64,000 nucleotides of DNA from Mycobacterium adipatum (GTDB taxonomy: Bacteria; Actinomycetota; Actinomycetes; Mycobacteriales; Mycobacteriaceae): contig NZ_CP015596.1 in the NCBI RefSeq assembly GCF_001644575.1, positions 2,666,001-2,730,000 on the forward strand, in the 5' to 3' direction. The notes under the pieces are model-generated. The model did no database searches. It was not told the DNA's origin and worked only from the letters and a program-made list of their open reading frames with translations. Positions 9,801 through 20,361 of this stretch are shown here, piece by piece. How positions within the stretch are numbered: the stretch's first letter is position 1; every line of letters begins with the position of its first letter. Position numbers and translations under genes: made by a program.

Positions 9801-12277
9801 TGTTCGGCGAGTTGCTCGGCCGCGACACCGTGGGCGCCGATGACTCGTTCTTCGAACTCGGCGGACATTCGCTGTTGGCCACCAAGCTGGTCGCGGCGGT
9901 ACGGGCACGCTGTCGGGTGGACATCGGGGTGCAGGATATCTTCGAGCTCGGCACCGTCAGCGGAATCGCCGCGCACATCGATACCGTCGCCGCGGCCGGC
10001 GGTCGCTCCGACCGGCCGGCCATGGTGGCCGTCGCGCACGACGGTCCGCGGCAGATGTCGGCGGCCCAACTGCGGCAATGGTTCCAGTTCCGTATCGACG
10101 GCCCCAACCCGGTCAACAACATTCCGTTCGCTGCGCGCCTGAGCGGACCGAACAACCCGCAGGCCTTCGTCGCGGCGGTCACCGATGTGGTGCACCGGCA
10201 CGAGATCCTGCGCACCACCTACCGGGAGATCGACGGTTCGCCGTACCAGATCATCCACCCCGGCGCGGCGGTCCCGGTCCGGCGGGCGCGCGGCGTCGGC
10301 GAGGAGTGGCTGCACGCCGAGCTGACGGCCGAACGGCGGCACTGCTTCGACCTGGAGCACGAGTGGCCGATCAGGGCCGCGGTGCTCTCGACGACATCCG
10401 ATGATGCCCACGGCGCGCCGGACCAGCATGTGCTGTCGCTGGTGGTGCATCACATCGCCGCCGACCACTGGTCGGCCGGTGTGCTGTTCACCGACATCCT
10501 GACCGCCTACCGGGCCCGCAGCGCCGGGCAGGAGCCGGACTTCGCGCCGCTGCCGGTGCAGTACGCCGATTACGCGGCGTGGCAGGCGCAGCTGCTCGGC
10601 GGCCAGACCGAGAGCATCGCCGCCCAGCGTGACTACTGGGTGGAACAGCTCGCGGGCCTGCCGGAGGACAACGGGCTGCGCCCGGACTTCCCGCGCCCGC
10701 CGGTGCCTGACGGCGAAGGCGCGGCGCTGCCGTTCACCATCGACGCCGACACCCGCGCACGGTTGGCGGGACTGACCCGCGAACTCGGTATCACCGAGTT
10801 CATGCTGCTGCAGGCCGCCGTCGCGGTCGCCCTGCACAAGGCCGGTGAGGGGACCGACATCCCGATCGGCACCCCGGTGGCCGGGCGCACCGAGCCCGAA
10901 CTCGACGGCCTGATCGGCTTTTTCATCAATATCGTGGTGCTGCGTAACCGGCTGGACGGCAACCCGACCGTGCGTGAGGTGCTGCGCCGGGCCCGGGAGA
11001 TGGCACTGGGCGCCTATGCGCATCAGGACCTGCCCTTCGACCGCGTCGTCGACGCGGTCAGTCCGGTGCGCACGCTGTCGCGCAACCCGCTGTTCGGCGT
11101 CGTGGTCCACGTGCGCGAGGAACTGCCGTCCGACCAGGTCATCGACGTCTCCGAGGACGGCGAAACCCGTTTCACCGCACTGGAACCGACGTTCGACGTG
11201 GCGCACGCCGATCTGTCGCTGAACTTCTTCGCCGAGATGGCCGCCGACGGTAGCCCGGCGGGATACCAGGGCACCGTCATCTACCGCACCGAGCTCTACC
11301 GCCCGGAGACCGCGCAGCGGTTGGTCAGCTGGCTGGGCCGGGTCATCGCGGTGTTCGCCGACAACCCGGACGCCACCCTGCGTGATATCGCCATCGCGGA
11401 CGCCGCCCATACGGTGACGCAGTGGAGCCACGCCACCTCACCACGGACGGGCCTGCCGCAGACTGCCGGGGCCGATCGGGTGTTCGTTCTCGACGACTGG
11501 TTGAACCCGGCCGCCGTCGGGGTGACCGGTGAGGTCTACTACGCCGGTGGCGGTGTCGACGCCGCCGCCCGCACGGCCACGCCCGCAACCGCGCTCCGTT
11601 ACCCGGAGAACCCGTACCGGGACTCCGATGACACCGCCTACCTGTACCGCACCGGTGATCGCGCCCGGTGGAGTGCCGAGGGTGGTCTGGAGTATGTGGC
11701 CAGCGGTGATCTGCAGGTGCAGGCCGCACTGGAGGCCCTACCCGGCGTGGCCGCGGCGGCGACCAGATACTGGGAGACCCGCGGCGGCCCGGTGCTGGGT
11801 GCGTACGTGGTGTTGACCGACCCGGCGTCCCCGCTCGACACCGCCGCGCTACCGGAACCGCTTGCGGCACTGCCGATCACTGTGCTGGATGCGTTGACCG
11901 GTCCGTTGCCGAGGCCGGTCATCACCAGTGCCGCGCCGAGTGAACCGGCCCGCACCGAGACCGAACGCGCATTGGCGGCCATGCTGACCGACCTGCTGTC
12001 GGCGGAGCGGTTCGGTCGCCTCGATGACTTCTTCACCCTCGGCGGGGACAGCATCCTGGCCGTGCAGCTGGCGGCGCGGGCCCGCGATGCCGGGATGCCG
12101 TTGACCGCTCGGATGGTGTTCGAGCATCCCGTGCTGGCCGAACTCGCCGCCGCCGTCGACGCGAAGGTGACCCACGCCGACGTGAGCGTCGATGCCCACC
12201 ACGAGCCGATGGCGGCCTCCGGGCTGTCCTCCGACGAGCTGGCCGCGTTGACCGCGGGATGGGGCACCGACAACTGA
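6860..12277 (+). CDS. mbtE: Mycobactin NRPS MbtE (C-A-PCP-C-[A remnant]-PCP)
   Basis: 1805-residue peptide synthetase. First condensation domain with HHIAWDDGS (about residue 170); adenylation domain with [11 protein letters not shown] (about 613), MYRSGDLAR and [10 protein letters not shown]; carrier domain with GGHSLL (about 1003); second condensation domain with intact HHIAADHWS (about 1197); then about 200 residues that keep only shreds of an adenylation domain ([32 protein letters not shown]); and a second carrier with [10 protein letters not shown] (about 1728). In the known pathway MbtE loads lysine. The GTG start overlaps the mbtD stop. A-domain specificity was not decoded. Confidence 0.88.
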   Translation: MTDTVSATVASSRLELMRRKLAERGLAQNAAAEGDERALSDGQRRMWFVQALDPTGVLLNISLSYRLTGALDAGRLHTALNAVARRHPVLRTTYAADENGEPRAVLHDDLTPGWALHDLSEMSERARGLRLEVLAQREFGRSFDLAADAPLRITLVRLAADEHVMLLVAHHIAWDDGSWRVFFADLTAAYGGADLGPAPRPPAPAPDTTDQDLAHWRAVLADPPEPLELPGPTGSAVPTGFRSQRSSLALAPETVAKVAVLARETGSTPYMVLLAAFGVLIYRYTHTDDFLVASPVLNRGTDDAIGYYGNTVAMRLRPQPTRGFRELVLDTRDTALGAFAHQRINLDRVVRELNPDRRHGAERMTRVSFGFREPDGGGFRPEGVQCRRGDLRGHVTQLPLGFMVEWDGTNAVVEAEHLTEIIDADLAARMLKSFAVLLDSALEHPQRPVARLDVLSVADAEWMRTVSCGERFDSPATTLAALVQEQAAKTPEVTAVVYEGRHYSYREINETANRLAHKLISQGIGTEDRVAVLMEKSPELVIAALGIVKAGAVYLPVDPSYPEDRLNYILADSAPSVVLRELGADLDGYPGADPTDADRVRPLLPENTAYLIYTSGSTGLPKGVPVPHRPIAEYFAWFGPEYQVSDQDRLLQVASQGFDVSIGEIFGMLAAGARLVIPKPDGLTDIGYLTDLLRTEGVTSMHFVPSLLGLFLSLPGVNEWRTLQRVPIGGEALPGEVADKFHATFDALLHNFYGPTETVLNCSRYKVEGKQGSRIVPIGTPKINTTMHLLDDHLQPVPVGVIGEIYIGGTHVAHGYHRRPGMTAERFVADPFNPGMRMYRSGDLARRNADGDIEFVGRADEQVKIRGFRIELGEVAAAISVDPSVGQSVVVVSDAPGLGKSLVAYVTAAGESGGVEIDRIRARVAAALPEYMIPAAYVVIDEIPITAHGKIDRKALPEPEIIVATAYREPGSDTEREVAELFGELLGRDTVGADDSFFELGGHSLLATKLVAAVRARCRVDIGVQDIFELGTVSGIAAHIDTVAAAGGRSDRPAMVAVAHDGPRQMSAAQLRQWFQFRIDGPNPVNNIPFAARLSGPNNPQAFVAAVTDVVHRHEILRTTYREIDGSPYQIIHPGAAVPVRRARGVGEEWLHAELTAERRHCFDLEHEWPIRAAVLSTTSDDAHGAPDQHVLSLVVHHIAADHWSAGVLFTDILTAYRARSAGQEPDFAPLPVQYADYAAWQAQLLGGQTESIAAQRDYWVEQLAGLPEDNGLRPDFPRPPVPDGEGAALPFTIDADTRARLAGLTRELGITEFMLLQAAVAVALHKAGEGTDIPIGTPVAGRTEPELDGLIGFFINIVVLRNRLDGNPTVREVLRRAREMALGAYAHQDLPFDRVVDAVSPVRTLSRNPLFGVVVHVREELPSDQVIDVSEDGETRFTALEPTFDVAHADLSLNFFAEMAADGSPAGYQGTVIYRTELYRPETAQRLVSWLGRVIAVFADNPDATLRDIAIADAAHTVTQWSHATSPRTGLPQTAGADRVFVLDDWLNPAAVGVTGEVYYAGGGVDAAARTATPATALRYPENPYRDSDDTAYLYRTGDRARWSAEGGLEYVASGDLQVQAALEALPGVAAAATRYWETRGGPVLGAYVVLTDPASPLDTAALPEPLAALPITVLDALTGPLPRPVITSAAPSEPARTETERALAAMLTDLLSAERFGRLDDFFTLGGDSILAVQLAARARDAGMPLTARMVFEHPVLAELAAAVDAKVTHADVSVDAHHEPMAASGLSSDELAALTAGWGTDN

Positions 12278-15200
12278 TGGCCGGACCCCCCAGTCCCACC
12301 GTGGCCGGCGCCCAGCCCGCGGACAGACCCACCATCACCGATGTGATGGCACTGAGCCCGCTGCAGCAGGGGCTGTATTCGCTGGCCGGTCTCACCGACC
12401 GGGAAGCCGGAGCCGACCCGTATTTCATCGCGATGGCCGCGGATATCGAGGGTGACCTGGACCCCGACCTGCTGAGATCCTGCGCCGAGACGATGCTGGA
12501 ACGCCACCCGAACGTGCGGGTCAGCTTCTTCCAGGGCAATCTGAGCCGGCCGGTCGCCGTGGTCCCGTCGACGTTCGAGTTGCCCTGGCAGCACGTCGTG
12601 GCGAGCGCGGATGAGGCCGCGGCGCTGGAGGCCGAGGCGCGCAGCAGGCCATTCGACCTCGGCAAGGGCCCGGCGATCCGGTTCCTGCTGGTGCAGCTGC
12701 CGCAACTCAGCTGGCGGCTGGTGGTGGTCGCGCACCACATCGTCATCGACGGCTGGTCGCTGCCGGTGTTCGTCGGCGAGCTCATCGGGCTGTACCGGGC
12801 CGGTGGCGATCTCGCCGCGCTGCCGCCCGCGCCGCGACCCTACCGTGACTACATCGGCTGGCTGGCCGGCCGGGACCCGGAAATCAGCAGGGAGCGCTGG
12901 CGCGCCCACCTCGCCGACCTGGACGGCCCGACGCTGCTGACCCCGGCCCTGGGCGGCGAGGCCACGGCAGGCCTGCCCACCCGCACCGAGGTGGAGCTCG
13001 ACGAGCGGGCCACCGACGCCCTGCTGGAGGCCGCCCGGGCGCGCGGCGTCACCGTCAGCACCCTGTTTCAGATGGCTTGGGCGGCAATACTGTCCGCCTT
13101 CACCGATCGCTCCGATGTGGTGTTCGGGGTGACCGTCTCCGGTCGTCCCGACGAGCTGTCCGGGGTTGAGGCCATGGTGGGGCTGTTCATCAACACCGTG
13201 CCGCTGCGGATCCGGCTCGACCCCACCGAGCGGGTTGGGTCGCTGTGTCGTGCGCTGCAGCGCGAGGCGGCCGAACTGCGTGACCACGGCTACCTGAGCC
13301 ACACCGAGTTACGCGCGGCGGGCGGCATCGGCGAGTTGTACGACACGCTGCTGGTGTACGAGAACTTCCCGCCCGGCGGACTCGTCGGCAGCAGCGAGTT
13401 CGATCTCGGCTCCGCGGTGATCCGCCCCGCCGCGCTGGAGAGCCTGGCGCATTTCCCGGTCACCATCGCCGCGCACCCGACGCACGGACGTCTCACCGTG
13501 CTGGTCGAAACCCTGGACGGCGCGCTGGGATTGCTCGATCCACAAACCCTCGGGCAGCGGGTGCTGGCCGTCGTGGGGCGCCTGCTGGCATGCTGGGGAC
13601 GCCCGATGCGGGAGGTGACGGTCACCCTCGACGCCGAGCTCACCAGCACCGAGATCGGTGAATCCGGCAGTGCGGTGGAGGGTTTCCACACCGCGGTATC
13701 CGCCGTGGCGGCCGAGCGTCCGGACGAGATCGCGCTGAGCTGGGACCCGGCCACCGCGTCCAGGTTCGGTGCGGCAGGCCAACTGAGCTACCGTGAGTTC
13801 GACGCCGCCGCCGACCGGGTGGCCGCCGAACTGCAGCGCAGGGGTGTCGGCGCGGAGACCCCGGTGCCGATCCTGTTGCCGCGCAGTCCCGACTACGTGG
13901 TCGCCATGCTGGGCGTGCTGAAGGCCGGCGGCATGATCGTGCCGCTGGATCCGGGGATGCCCGCCGAACGGGTGCGCGAGATCCTCGGTCAGACCGGCGC
14001 CGAACTCGTCATCGATGACGCTCTGCTGTCCGCCGCGGGCGCCGAAACCGGGCCGGGTTTCCGGCCGGCCCGGATCCGGCCGGAGCAGGGCGCCTACATC
14101 ATCTTCACCTCGGGAACGACCGGAAAACCCAAGGGTGTCATAGGAACGCACAGCGCGTTGCTGGCTTACGGGCATGCTCACGTGCGTGACGTGCTGAGTC
14201 CGGCACAGTCCCGGCTGGGCCGCACGCTGAACATCGCGCACGCCTGGTCGTTCACCTTCGACGCGGCGTGGCAGCCGCTCGTCGCGCTGCTCGGTGGCCA
14301 CCGTGTACACATCGTCGGTGACGACGTGCAACGCGACGCCGAGGCGCTGGTCGCCACCATCGGGCGCTTCGGTCTGGACATGATCGACACCACACCGTCG
14401 ATGTTCACCCAACTGCGGGCGGCCGGACTGCTGTCGACGGTGCCGCTGGCGGTTTTGGCGCTCGGCGGGGAGAACATCGATCTCGCGGCCTGGCAGGGGA
14501 TCCGCGCCGAATGTGAGCGCACCGGTGTGCGGGCCCACAACTGCTACGGACCGACCGAGACCACCGTCGAGGCCGTCGTGGCCGCGATTGCCGACAGTGC
14601 CCGGCCCTGCATCGGCCGGGCGACCGGGTCGATGACCGCGCAGGTGCTGGACAGCTGGCTGCGCGCGGTGCCGGTCGGGGTGGCCGGTGAGCTGTACCTG
14701 GCGGGCGCCCAGCTGACCCGCGGTTACCTGGGGCGCGCGGGGGAGACCGCGGCCCGCTTCGTCGCCGATCCCGCCACCCCCGGCGCACGGATGTACCGCA
14801 CCGGTGACATCGTGCGCCGCCTGCCGGACGGGACCCTGCAGTTCCTCGGCCGCAGAGACGACCAGGTCAAGATCCGCGGGTTCCGGGTGGAGCCCGCGGA
14901 GGTGGCGGCCGCTCTGCACCGCCATCCCGGTGTCCGGCAGGCGCATGTCGCGGTGCGCCGGCACCGCAGCGGTCCGCGGCTGACGGCCTATGTGGTCACC
15001 GATACCAGCACGGTCGAACTGCGCAGGATGCTGACCGGTGTGCTGCCGAAATATCTTGTTCCACATCACATCATCGACGTCGAGGCGATTCCGCTGACCT
15101 CGCACGGCAAGGTCGACGATGCCGCCCTGGCCGCGTTCGACACCCACCGCGCGGGCGGCGCAGACCAGTCTGCCGCACCCAGCACCGAGACCGAGATCGT

Positions 15201-16713
15201 GCTGGCCGAGGTGCTCGGCGAACTGCTGGACACCACCGTGGTCGACGTCGACGCCGACTTCCTCGACCTCGGTCTGGACAGCATCGTGGCGCTGTCGGTG
15301 GTGCAGGCGGTGCGCAGGCGCGGGGTGTCCCTGCGGGCCCGGCTGATGCTGGAATGCGCCAGTATCCGCGAACTCGCCGCGGCGATCGACGCCGATGGCG
15401 ATGCCGAACAGCCCGATGCCGACGACACCGGCCCGATACCGCTGCTGCCCGCCGGGCACTGGCTGCTGGCCCACGGTGATCCGCGAAGGTTGGCCTCCAC
15501 CGAGGTGATCCGGCTGCCCGGGGGCGCCACCCGCGAACAGCTGGCGGCACTACTGCGCGCGGTGATCGACGGACATGCGGCGCTGCGTAGCCGATTGGAC
15601 CGTGCGGCAATGACACTGGTCGACCATCCGGTGTGCGATCCGCTCACCGAGGCGCGGGAGTCGGGCGACCTGGCGGCGGCCGTCGCCCGGCACACCGACG
15701 CCGCGGTGCAGCGTCTGGACCCCGAACGGGGCGCGATGTTCGCCGCCGTCTGGCTGCACCATGACAGCGGCGCCGAGATCCTGGTGCTGACCGCCCACGT
15801 GCTGGCGATGGATCCGGCGTCCTGGCAGATCGTGCTGGGGGAGCTCGAAAGTGGTTGGCACGCCCTGGCCGCGGGACGGGCGCCTGTTGCGGTGCGCGAG
15901 CACACCTCACTGCGGCAGTGGGCGCGCCTGCTGAGCGAGCGGGCCCGCACGCTCGACACCTGCGGGTATTGGGAACGTCAACTCGCCGGTGCCGATCCCG
16001 ATATCGGCACCCGCCGGGTGTGCCCGGACACCGACCGCGCCGCGGATGTGGCGGTGTCGATGTCCTTCGTAGGGCGCACCGTCACCGCGCAGCTGCTGGC
16101 CGCGCCGATCCCGGTGCCCGAGGTGTTGGCCGCGGCCACCGCCCGGGCGCTGACCAAGTGGCGCCAAAGGCGCGGGCAGACCACGCCCGCAACGCTTTTG
16201 GCGCTAGAAACGCACGGGCGTGCCGACGGCGTGGTCTCGGCCGGGCACACAGGGCGTCGGATCGACACCGGCGACACGGTGGGGCTGCTCAGCGCGATCT
16301 ACCCGGTGCGTCTGGAATCGTCGGATCTCGCTGCGGTGACCACCACGCTGGCCGCGATGCCGGGGGACGGTATCGACTACGCGCTGCTGCGCTACCTGCG
16401 TACCGATACCGCCCAGCGCCTCGGCGCCTACCGCGGCCCGCAGATCCTGCTGAACTACCTGGGCCGGATGCGGCAGGCGCCGGCCGGTTCGGCGTTGACG
16501 CTGGAGCGCGACCTGCTGTCCCAGGTCTCCCGGGTACCGGAGCCGGATCTGGCGGTGCGCCATGAGATCACGCTCAATGCGGCGATTGTGGACAAGGACG
16601 GCGCACCGGTGCTTGGCACGCAGTGGCGCACACTGCCCGACATTCTGTCCGCCGACGACGTCGCGACATTCCAGGCGCTGTGGCAGGACGCCCTACGAGA
16701 GGTGATTTCATGA
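12277..16713 (+). CDS. mbtF: Mycobactin NRPS MbtF (C-A-PCP-epimerase-like)
   Basis: 1478-residue peptide synthetase for the terminal lysine, which is cyclised in mycobactin. Condensation domain with HHIVIDGWS (about residue 154); adenylation domain with [11 protein letters not shown] (about 609), [19 protein letters not shown] and [16 protein letters not shown]; carrier with LGLDSIVAL (about 1000). A C-terminal condensation/epimerization-type domain (about 1050-1478) is recognised by ILLNYLGRM and DPASW, but its HHxxxD motif is altered (HVLAMD). ATG 12277 overlaps the mbtE stop and was preferred over an in-frame ATG 18 bp upstream. Confidence 0.88.
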   Translation: MAGPPSPTVAGAQPADRPTITDVMALSPLQQGLYSLAGLTDREAGADPYFIAMAADIEGDLDPDLLRSCAETMLERHPNVRVSFFQGNLSRPVAVVPSTFELPWQHVVASADEAAALEAEARSRPFDLGKGPAIRFLLVQLPQLSWRLVVVAHHIVIDGWSLPVFVGELIGLYRAGGDLAALPPAPRPYRDYIGWLAGRDPEISRERWRAHLADLDGPTLLTPALGGEATAGLPTRTEVELDERATDALLEAARARGVTVSTLFQMAWAAILSAFTDRSDVVFGVTVSGRPDELSGVEAMVGLFINTVPLRIRLDPTERVGSLCRALQREAAELRDHGYLSHTELRAAGGIGELYDTLLVYENFPPGGLVGSSEFDLGSAVIRPAALESLAHFPVTIAAHPTHGRLTVLVETLDGALGLLDPQTLGQRVLAVVGRLLACWGRPMREVTVTLDAELTSTEIGESGSAVEGFHTAVSAVAAERPDEIALSWDPATASRFGAAGQLSYREFDAAADRVAAELQRRGVGAETPVPILLPRSPDYVVAMLGVLKAGGMIVPLDPGMPAERVREILGQTGAELVIDDALLSAAGAETGPGFRPARIRPEQGAYIIFTSGTTGKPKGVIGTHSALLAYGHAHVRDVLSPAQSRLGRTLNIAHAWSFTFDAAWQPLVALLGGHRVHIVGDDVQRDAEALVATIGRFGLDMIDTTPSMFTQLRAAGLLSTVPLAVLALGGENIDLAAWQGIRAECERTGVRAHNCYGPTETTVEAVVAAIADSARPCIGRATGSMTAQVLDSWLRAVPVGVAGELYLAGAQLTRGYLGRAGETAARFVADPATPGARMYRTGDIVRRLPDGTLQFLGRRDDQVKIRGFRVEPAEVAAALHRHPGVRQAHVAVRRHRSGPRLTAYVVTDTSTVELRRMLTGVLPKYLVPHHIIDVEAIPLTSHGKVDDAALAAFDTHRAGGADQSAAPSTETEIVLAEVLGELLDTTVVDVDADFLDLGLDSIVALSVVQAVRRRGVSLRARLMLECASIRELAAAIDADGDAEQPDADDTGPIPLLPAGHWLLAHGDPRRLASTEVIRLPGGATREQLAALLRAVIDGHAALRSRLDRAAMTLVDHPVCDPLTEARESGDLAAAVARHTDAAVQRLDPERGAMFAAVWLHHDSGAEILVLTAHVLAMDPASWQIVLGELESGWHALAAGRAPVAVREHTSLRQWARLLSERARTLDTCGYWERQLAGADPDIGTRRVCPDTDRAADVAVSMSFVGRTVTAQLLAAPIPVPEVLAAATARALTKWRQRRGQTTPATLLALETHGRADGVVSAGHTGRRIDTGDTVGLLSAIYPVRLESSDLAAVTTTLAAMPGDGIDYALLRYLRTDTAQRLGAYRGPQILLNYLGRMRQAPAGSALTLERDLLSQVSRVPEPDLAVRHEITLNAAIVDKDGAPVLGTQWRTLPDILSADDVATFQALWQDALREVIS

Positions 16714-16726
16714 CAAAGGGGTTGAG

Positions 16727-18031
16727 ATGACCAAGACACTCGCCGTCATCGGCGCCGGTGTGAAGGCGATCGCGGTGGCCGCCAAGGCCGCCGAGTTGCG
16801 CGCGATGGGCGTGCCGGCCCCCGATGTGGTGGCCATCGAACGCACCGCGGTGGGCGCCAACTGGCAGCCCGCCGGAGGCTGGACCGACGGGCAGCACCGG
16901 CTGGGCACGGGGCCGGAGAAGGACATCGGCTTCCCCTACCAGTCGGCGTTGGTGCCGCGGCGCAATGCCGAACTCGATCAGCGGATGATGCGGCACAGCT
17001 GGCAGTCCTATCTGATCTCGACCGGGCAGTTCTCCGAGTGGATCGACCGTGGACGTCCCGCCCCGACCCATAAGCGCTGGAGCCAGTACCTGGGGTGGGT
17101 GGCCGACAACACCGGGATGACGGTCCGCCATGGGGATGTCGCCGAGATCGGCCTGCAGGACCACGGGGACGGGGTGCGCTGGGAACTGGGCACCCGCGAG
17201 GGTGCCGTGCACGCCGACGCCCTGATGGTGACCGGGCCCGGGCAGGCCGAGCGGTCCATCCTGCCGGGCAACCCGCGGGTGCTCTCGATCGCCCAGTTCT
17301 GGCACCGTGCGTCCCAGCACGAGCTGATCGCCGCGGACCGGGTGGCCGTCGTCGGCGGTGGCGAGACGGCCGGCACCATGCTGGATGAGCTTTTCCGGCA
17401 CCGGGTTTCGACCATCACGGTGATCTCACCGCAGGTGACGTTGTTCACCCGCGGCGAGGGATTCTTCGAGAACGCGCTGTACTCCGATCCCATCCACTGG
17501 GCCGGTCTCACGCTGGCCGAGAAGCGGGACGCCATGAACCGCACGGATCGTGGGGTGTTCTCGGTGCGCGTACAGGAGGCGTTGCTCGCCGATGACCGGA
17601 TCCGGCATCTGCGCGGCCGGGTGGCGCACGCGGTGGCCCGCGACGAGCGCATCCGGTTGACCCTGCAGACCGAACGGGGCGGGGAACGGCTGGAGACGGT
17701 ACACGGTTTCGACCTGGTCATCGACGGATCCGGTGCCAACGCAATGTGGTTCGTGCCGCTGCTGCGCCAGGACGCGCTCGACATGCTGGAGCTGGGCATG
17801 GGCAAGGCCCTCGACGCCGACAGCATCCAGGAGTCGATCGGCCATGACCTGTCGGTCAACGATGTCGAGCCCAAGCTGTTCCTGCCGGGCCTGGCCGGCC
17901 TCACCCAGGGACCCGGGTTCCCCAACCTGAGCTGCCTGGGCCGCTTGTCCGACCGGGTGCTGGGGTCGGAGTTTTTCACCAAGACCGATGCCGCTGCGAG
18001 GAGAGTCGATGAGCAACAACCCGTTCGATGA
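16727..18031 (+). CDS. mbtG: Lysine N6-hydroxylase MbtG
   Basis: 434-residue flavin-dependent N-monooxygenase. In the known pathway it hydroxylates the epsilon-amino groups of the lysyl units to make the hydroxamate iron ligands. The FAD-binding motif [12 protein letters not shown] is at the N-terminus, a second Rossmann motif [11 protein letters not shown] binds NADPH (about residue 207), and [12 protein letters not shown] matches the substrate/flavin region of siderophore hydroxylases. A purine-rich stretch precedes the ATG 13 bp after mbtF. Its last 23 bp overlap mbtH in another frame. Confidence 0.92.
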   Translation: MTKTLAVIGAGVKAIAVAAKAAELRAMGVPAPDVVAIERTAVGANWQPAGGWTDGQHRLGTGPEKDIGFPYQSALVPRRNAELDQRMMRHSWQSYLISTGQFSEWIDRGRPAPTHKRWSQYLGWVADNTGMTVRHGDVAEIGLQDHGDGVRWELGTREGAVHADALMVTGPGQAERSILPGNPRVLSIAQFWHRASQHELIAADRVAVVGGGETAGTMLDELFRHRVSTITVISPQVTLFTRGEGFFENALYSDPIHWAGLTLAEKRDAMNRTDRGVFSVRVQEALLADDRIRHLRGRVAHAVARDERIRLTLQTERGGERLETVHGFDLVIDGSGANAMWFVPLLRQDALDMLELGMGKALDADSIQESIGHDLSVNDVEPKLFLPGLAGLTQGPGFPNLSCLGRLSDRVLGSEFFTKTDAAARRVDEQQPVR

Positions 18032-18218
18032 CGAGGACGGCACCTTCTACGTCCTGATGAACGACGAGGAGCAACACAGCCTGTGGCCGACCTTCGCCGA
18101 GTTCCCGGCCGGGTGGCGGGTCGTGTTCGGGGAGAGCAGCCGAGCGGACTGCCTGGCCTATGTGGAGGAGAACTGGTCGGACCTGCGGCCCAGAAGCCTG
18201 CGCGACGCCATGTCCTAA
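18009..18218 (+). CDS. mbtH: MbtH-like NRPS chaperone
   Basis: 69-residue founding-type MbtH protein, an obligate partner and activator of adenylation domains in the preceding synthetases. The family signature is complete: [15 protein letters not shown], then [10 protein letters not shown] with the conserved Trp residues. ATG 18009 is preceded by a good ribosome-binding site (gaggagag) inside the end of mbtG. The stop overlaps by four bases the predicted end of the convergent AbiEi/DUF559-type pseudogene. This closes the mycobactin operon. Confidence 0.95.
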   Translation: MSNNPFDDEDGTFYVLMNDEEQHSLWPTFAEFPAGWRVVFGESSRADCLAYVEENWSDLRPRSLRDAMS

Positions 18219-19157
18219 CCCGCCTCTCGCCGAAACAGCATTCCAGACGGCGTGTACTCGAACATTGGCTTCCTGGATGCATTTTCGGGGATGCGGGTGT
18301 GCATCTGGCCGTCCCATCCGCGTTCCCGTAACGCGCGGCACACGCGGTTGACGATCTCGGCGTCGTGGGTCTTCCCTGATGACCTGGATGACGTTCCAGT
18401 TCATCTCGGCCAGCTGCGGCAACACCCAGTGGTCCTTGACGTACTGCGGACGGCTCGTCTGATGCTGTTCACCGTCGTACTCGATGGCCACCTTGTAGTC
18501 CTCCCAGCCCATATCGAGGGTGCGTAGGTGTCGTCCGCACCGGTCGACCACGGCGATCTGCGTCGTCGGCCACGGAAGGCCGGCGTCGATGAACATCAGA
18601 CGCAGCCGTGTCTCCTGGGGTGAGGCCGCGCCGCCGTCGACCAGCGGCAGGATCGACCTGAGCCGAGCCACCCCGCGTGCCCCGGCATAGCGAGCCGTCA
18701 GCGCCATCACCTCGTCGGGATCGAACGGGGCCGCACGCATCAACGCGTCAAGGCGTGCCAGTGCCGGACCTCGGCGTTGATAGCGACCCAGATCGAAGGC
18801 CGCTCGTGCCGGGGTGGCTACCGGTAAGCCCATGACGATCGTCGTCTCGTCCACGGCCAGCCGTTCGTTGCGCACCACGATGCCGCACGGCGCCCGGGTG
18901 ACGGTCGTGCGGATCAGCTCGATCGGGGTGGCCGCGTCGACCCACTCCGCGCCGTGCAGGGCCGACGCGGCGACACCGGTCACCACGCCGTCGCGGTGTG
19001 TCCACAGCCACGCCGCGACGGTGGTGTCCCGCAGCGTCAGGATGCGGTTCTTCGGCGCATGGATGTTCGCGAAGACGGGCCGGTGATGATGCTGGAGCTC
19101 GTGCCTGGTGACGGTGCCGTCCCGCAGCGCTTCACTGCCGATGATGATGTCGCTCAT
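18215..19157 (-). pseudogene. AbiEi-like / DUF559 nuclease-fold protein, frameshifted
   Basis: From ATG 19157 the frame encodes a protein with an N-terminal region like AbiEi-type antitoxins and a C-terminal DUF559 (Vsr-like, PD-(D/E)XK) domain: SPQETRLRLMF, LRTLDMGWEDYKVAIEYDGE, LAEMNWNVIQVIRE. After IRE the natural continuation DAEIVNRVCRALRERGWDG, ending in [10 protein letters not shown] and a stop at 18215, is in another frame. Removing one base of the GGG at 18367-18369 would restore about 313 residues (IREDHDAEIV). As written, the frame runs on antisense through mbtH and mbtG. It could be a true null mutation or a homopolymer sequencing error. The stop-side repeat at 18226-18263 encodes its last residues. 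Confidence 0.75.
18226..18263. repeat. 38-bp dispersed repeat, copy A
   Basis: Inverted relative to copy B at 19217-19254, with 31 of 38 positions matching by eye. The core ccgaaacagcattcc is shared with copy C. It lies within the last codons of the frameshifted AbiEi/DUF559 gene. Confidence 0.8.
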
Positions 19158-19216
19158 GGCGTGATCGTGGTCGGGGCCACCGACATCGTCGGTGAGACTG
19201 TGCGGGTGAAGGGGAG

Positions 19217-19254
19217 GTGCGAGTGAAGGTCGTCCGGAATGCTGTTCCGGCGAG
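19217..19254. repeat. 38-bp dispersed repeat, copy B
   Basis: Same family as copies A and C, core ggaatgctgttccggcg. It sits 59 bp upstream of the AbiEi/DUF559 start codon and contains the likely start of the divergent DUF998-like gene, so it may also affect promoter or leader function there. Confidence 0.8.
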
Positions 19255-19822
19255 GAGGGGGCGCGCGGCCGCGCTGCTGTGGCTGCTGGCCGCGGCCGGG
19301 TACCTGCTCGCCGAGGCATTCGCCGCGGCGGCGCTGCCCGGGTACAGCTACCGCACCGACTACATCAGCACCCTCGGTGACCCCAGCGTTTCCCCGCGGG
19401 CCCCGTTGATGAACGCGGCCTTCGCCGTCCAGGGCGTGTGCTTCGCGGCCGCCGCGCTACTCGTCGCCGCAGCACGAAAACAGTTGTGGTTCTTGGCCTT
19501 CGCCGTCGGCAACGGTATCGGCAACGTGCTGATCGCCGTCGTGCACAGTGGGCAGGGTAACCCCGCGCATATCGTCGGGGCGGTGCTGGCGATCGTCGGC
19601 GGGAACGCGGCCGCCCTGGCCGGATCGGGTGCGCCCCTGGCGGCGGCCTACCGGACGGCGTCGATCACACTGGGCGCGCTGGGCCTGGTCTGCCTGCTGG
19701 TCACGGCCACCGCGCCGAGTCAGGTGGGCGGCTGGGAACGCGGCAGCGTCTACCCGATCTTCGCCTGGCAGATCCTCACCGCGGTGATGCTGCTGCGCGC
19801 CGGGCCGAAACAGCGTTCCTGA
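19223..19822 (+). CDS. DUF998-like integral membrane protein
   Basis: 199 residues with about six hydrophobic helices and the pattern YSYRTDYISTLGDPSVSP after the first helix, which is typical of DUF998 family proteins; function unknown. Of two in-frame GTGs (19217 and 19223), the second is better spaced from the purine-rich aaggggagg. Both ends fall in copies of the same repeat: the start codons in copy B and the last codons (GPKQRS) in the palindromic copy C. It is divergent from the AbiEi/DUF559 pseudogene and convergent with the next gene. Confidence 0.7.
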   Translation: MKVVRNAVPARRGRAAALLWLLAAAGYLLAEAFAAAALPGYSYRTDYISTLGDPSVSPRAPLMNAAFAVQGVCFAAAALLVAAARKQLWFLAFAVGNGIGNVLIAVVHSGQGNPAHIVGAVLAIVGGNAAALAGSGAPLAAAYRTASITLGALGLVCLLVTATAPSQVGGWERGSVYPIFAWQILTAVMLLRAGPKQRS

Positions 19823-19867
19823 CGCCGACGTGCGAGTAAGGGCCTTCTGGAATGCTGTTTCGGCGCA
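19804..19867. repeat. Palindromic repeat, copy C
   Basis: Arms 19804-19819 and 19849-19864 are complementary at 15 of 16 positions (gccgaaacagcgttcc against ggaatgctgtttcggc) around a 29-bp loop. The right half (19830-19867) is a copy of the 38-bp repeat. It lies between two convergent genes and could fold in either transcript as a bidirectional terminator or mRNA-end structure. Confidence 0.8.
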
Positions 19868-19877
19868 AGAGGTGGGG

Positions 19878-20186
19878 TCAGGCCGGCAGCGCGTCGTCCA
19901 TCTCGTAGACCCGGGCGTGCAACACCGTCCGGTTGCGCAGGGCCGCGCGCACCGCGTGGTGCACCCCTTCCTCCAGGTAGACGATGCCCTGCCAGCGCAC
20001 CGCGTGCGGGAACAGATCCCCGTAGAACGTCGAATCCTCGGAGAGCAACCGATCCAGGGCGAGCACGGTGGTGGTGGTGACCAACTCGTCGAGCCGGATC
20101 TGGCGGGGCGGAATCTGCGCCCACTGCCGGTAGGTCAGATTGTGCTCGGGATACGGCTTGCCATCGCGGACACCTTTGAAGATCAC
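19878..20186 (-). CDS. Conserved hypothetical protein (Rv2375-like)
   Basis: 102 residues from GTG 20186 (VIFKGVRDGKPYPEHNLTYR...). I recognise the sequence as the M. tuberculosis Rv2375 type; no function is established. It contains LVTTTTVLALDRLLSEDST and an FPHAVRWQGIVYLEEGVH segment and has no signal peptide or membrane helix. The GTG is preceded by gggagcc. It is divergent from hrcA, sharing the 175-bp intergenic region, as in M. tuberculosis. In-frame codons further upstream do not look coding. Confidence 0.75.
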   Translation of the reverse strand: MIFKGVRDGKPYPEHNLTYRQWAQIPPRQIRLDELVTTTTVLALDRLLSEDSTFYGDLFPHAVRWQGIVYLEEGVHHAVRAALRNRTVLHARVYEMDDALPA

Positions 20187-20321
20187 CGGAGGGCTCCCAT
20201 GCTGCGAGGTTAACCGCAAACGACGGCCGATGTCGGCGAAGTCCTTGCCGGTGGAACCATCCTCGCGGGGTCCCGGCGGCACGTGATCTGTGTCGCGGTG
20301 AATATGCGCTGCTGGTCCCCG

Positions 20322-20327
20322 TAAAAT
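20322..20327 (+). promoter_or_regulatory. Possible hrcA -10 element
   Basis: TAAAAT 35 bp upstream of the hrcA ATG, with no convincing -35. No CIRCE element (TTAGCACTC...GAGTGCTAA) is visible in the interval, so hrcA does not look self-repressed here. The call rests on sequence resemblance only. Confidence 0.3.
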
Positions 20328-20361
20328 AGCGGCACAGCAGACGGCAAAGGGGAGGTGAACA

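Noticed and set aside
6890..11431. Very long open frame (about 1500 codons) antisense to mbtE, and similar ones opposite mbtB-mbtD and mbtF
   Set aside because: They run exactly opposite well-supported NRPS/PKS genes, have low-complexity Arg/His/Gly-rich translations and no domain; they reflect codon bias in high-GC DNA.
16700..18010. IdeR (iron) boxes inside the mycobactin cluster
   Set aside because: No TTAGGTTAGG-type palindrome was seen between the mbt genes; iron control is expected upstream of the window.
20187..20361. CIRCE operator upstream of hrcA
   Set aside because: No TTAGCACTC-N9-GAGTGCTAA or close variant was seen.
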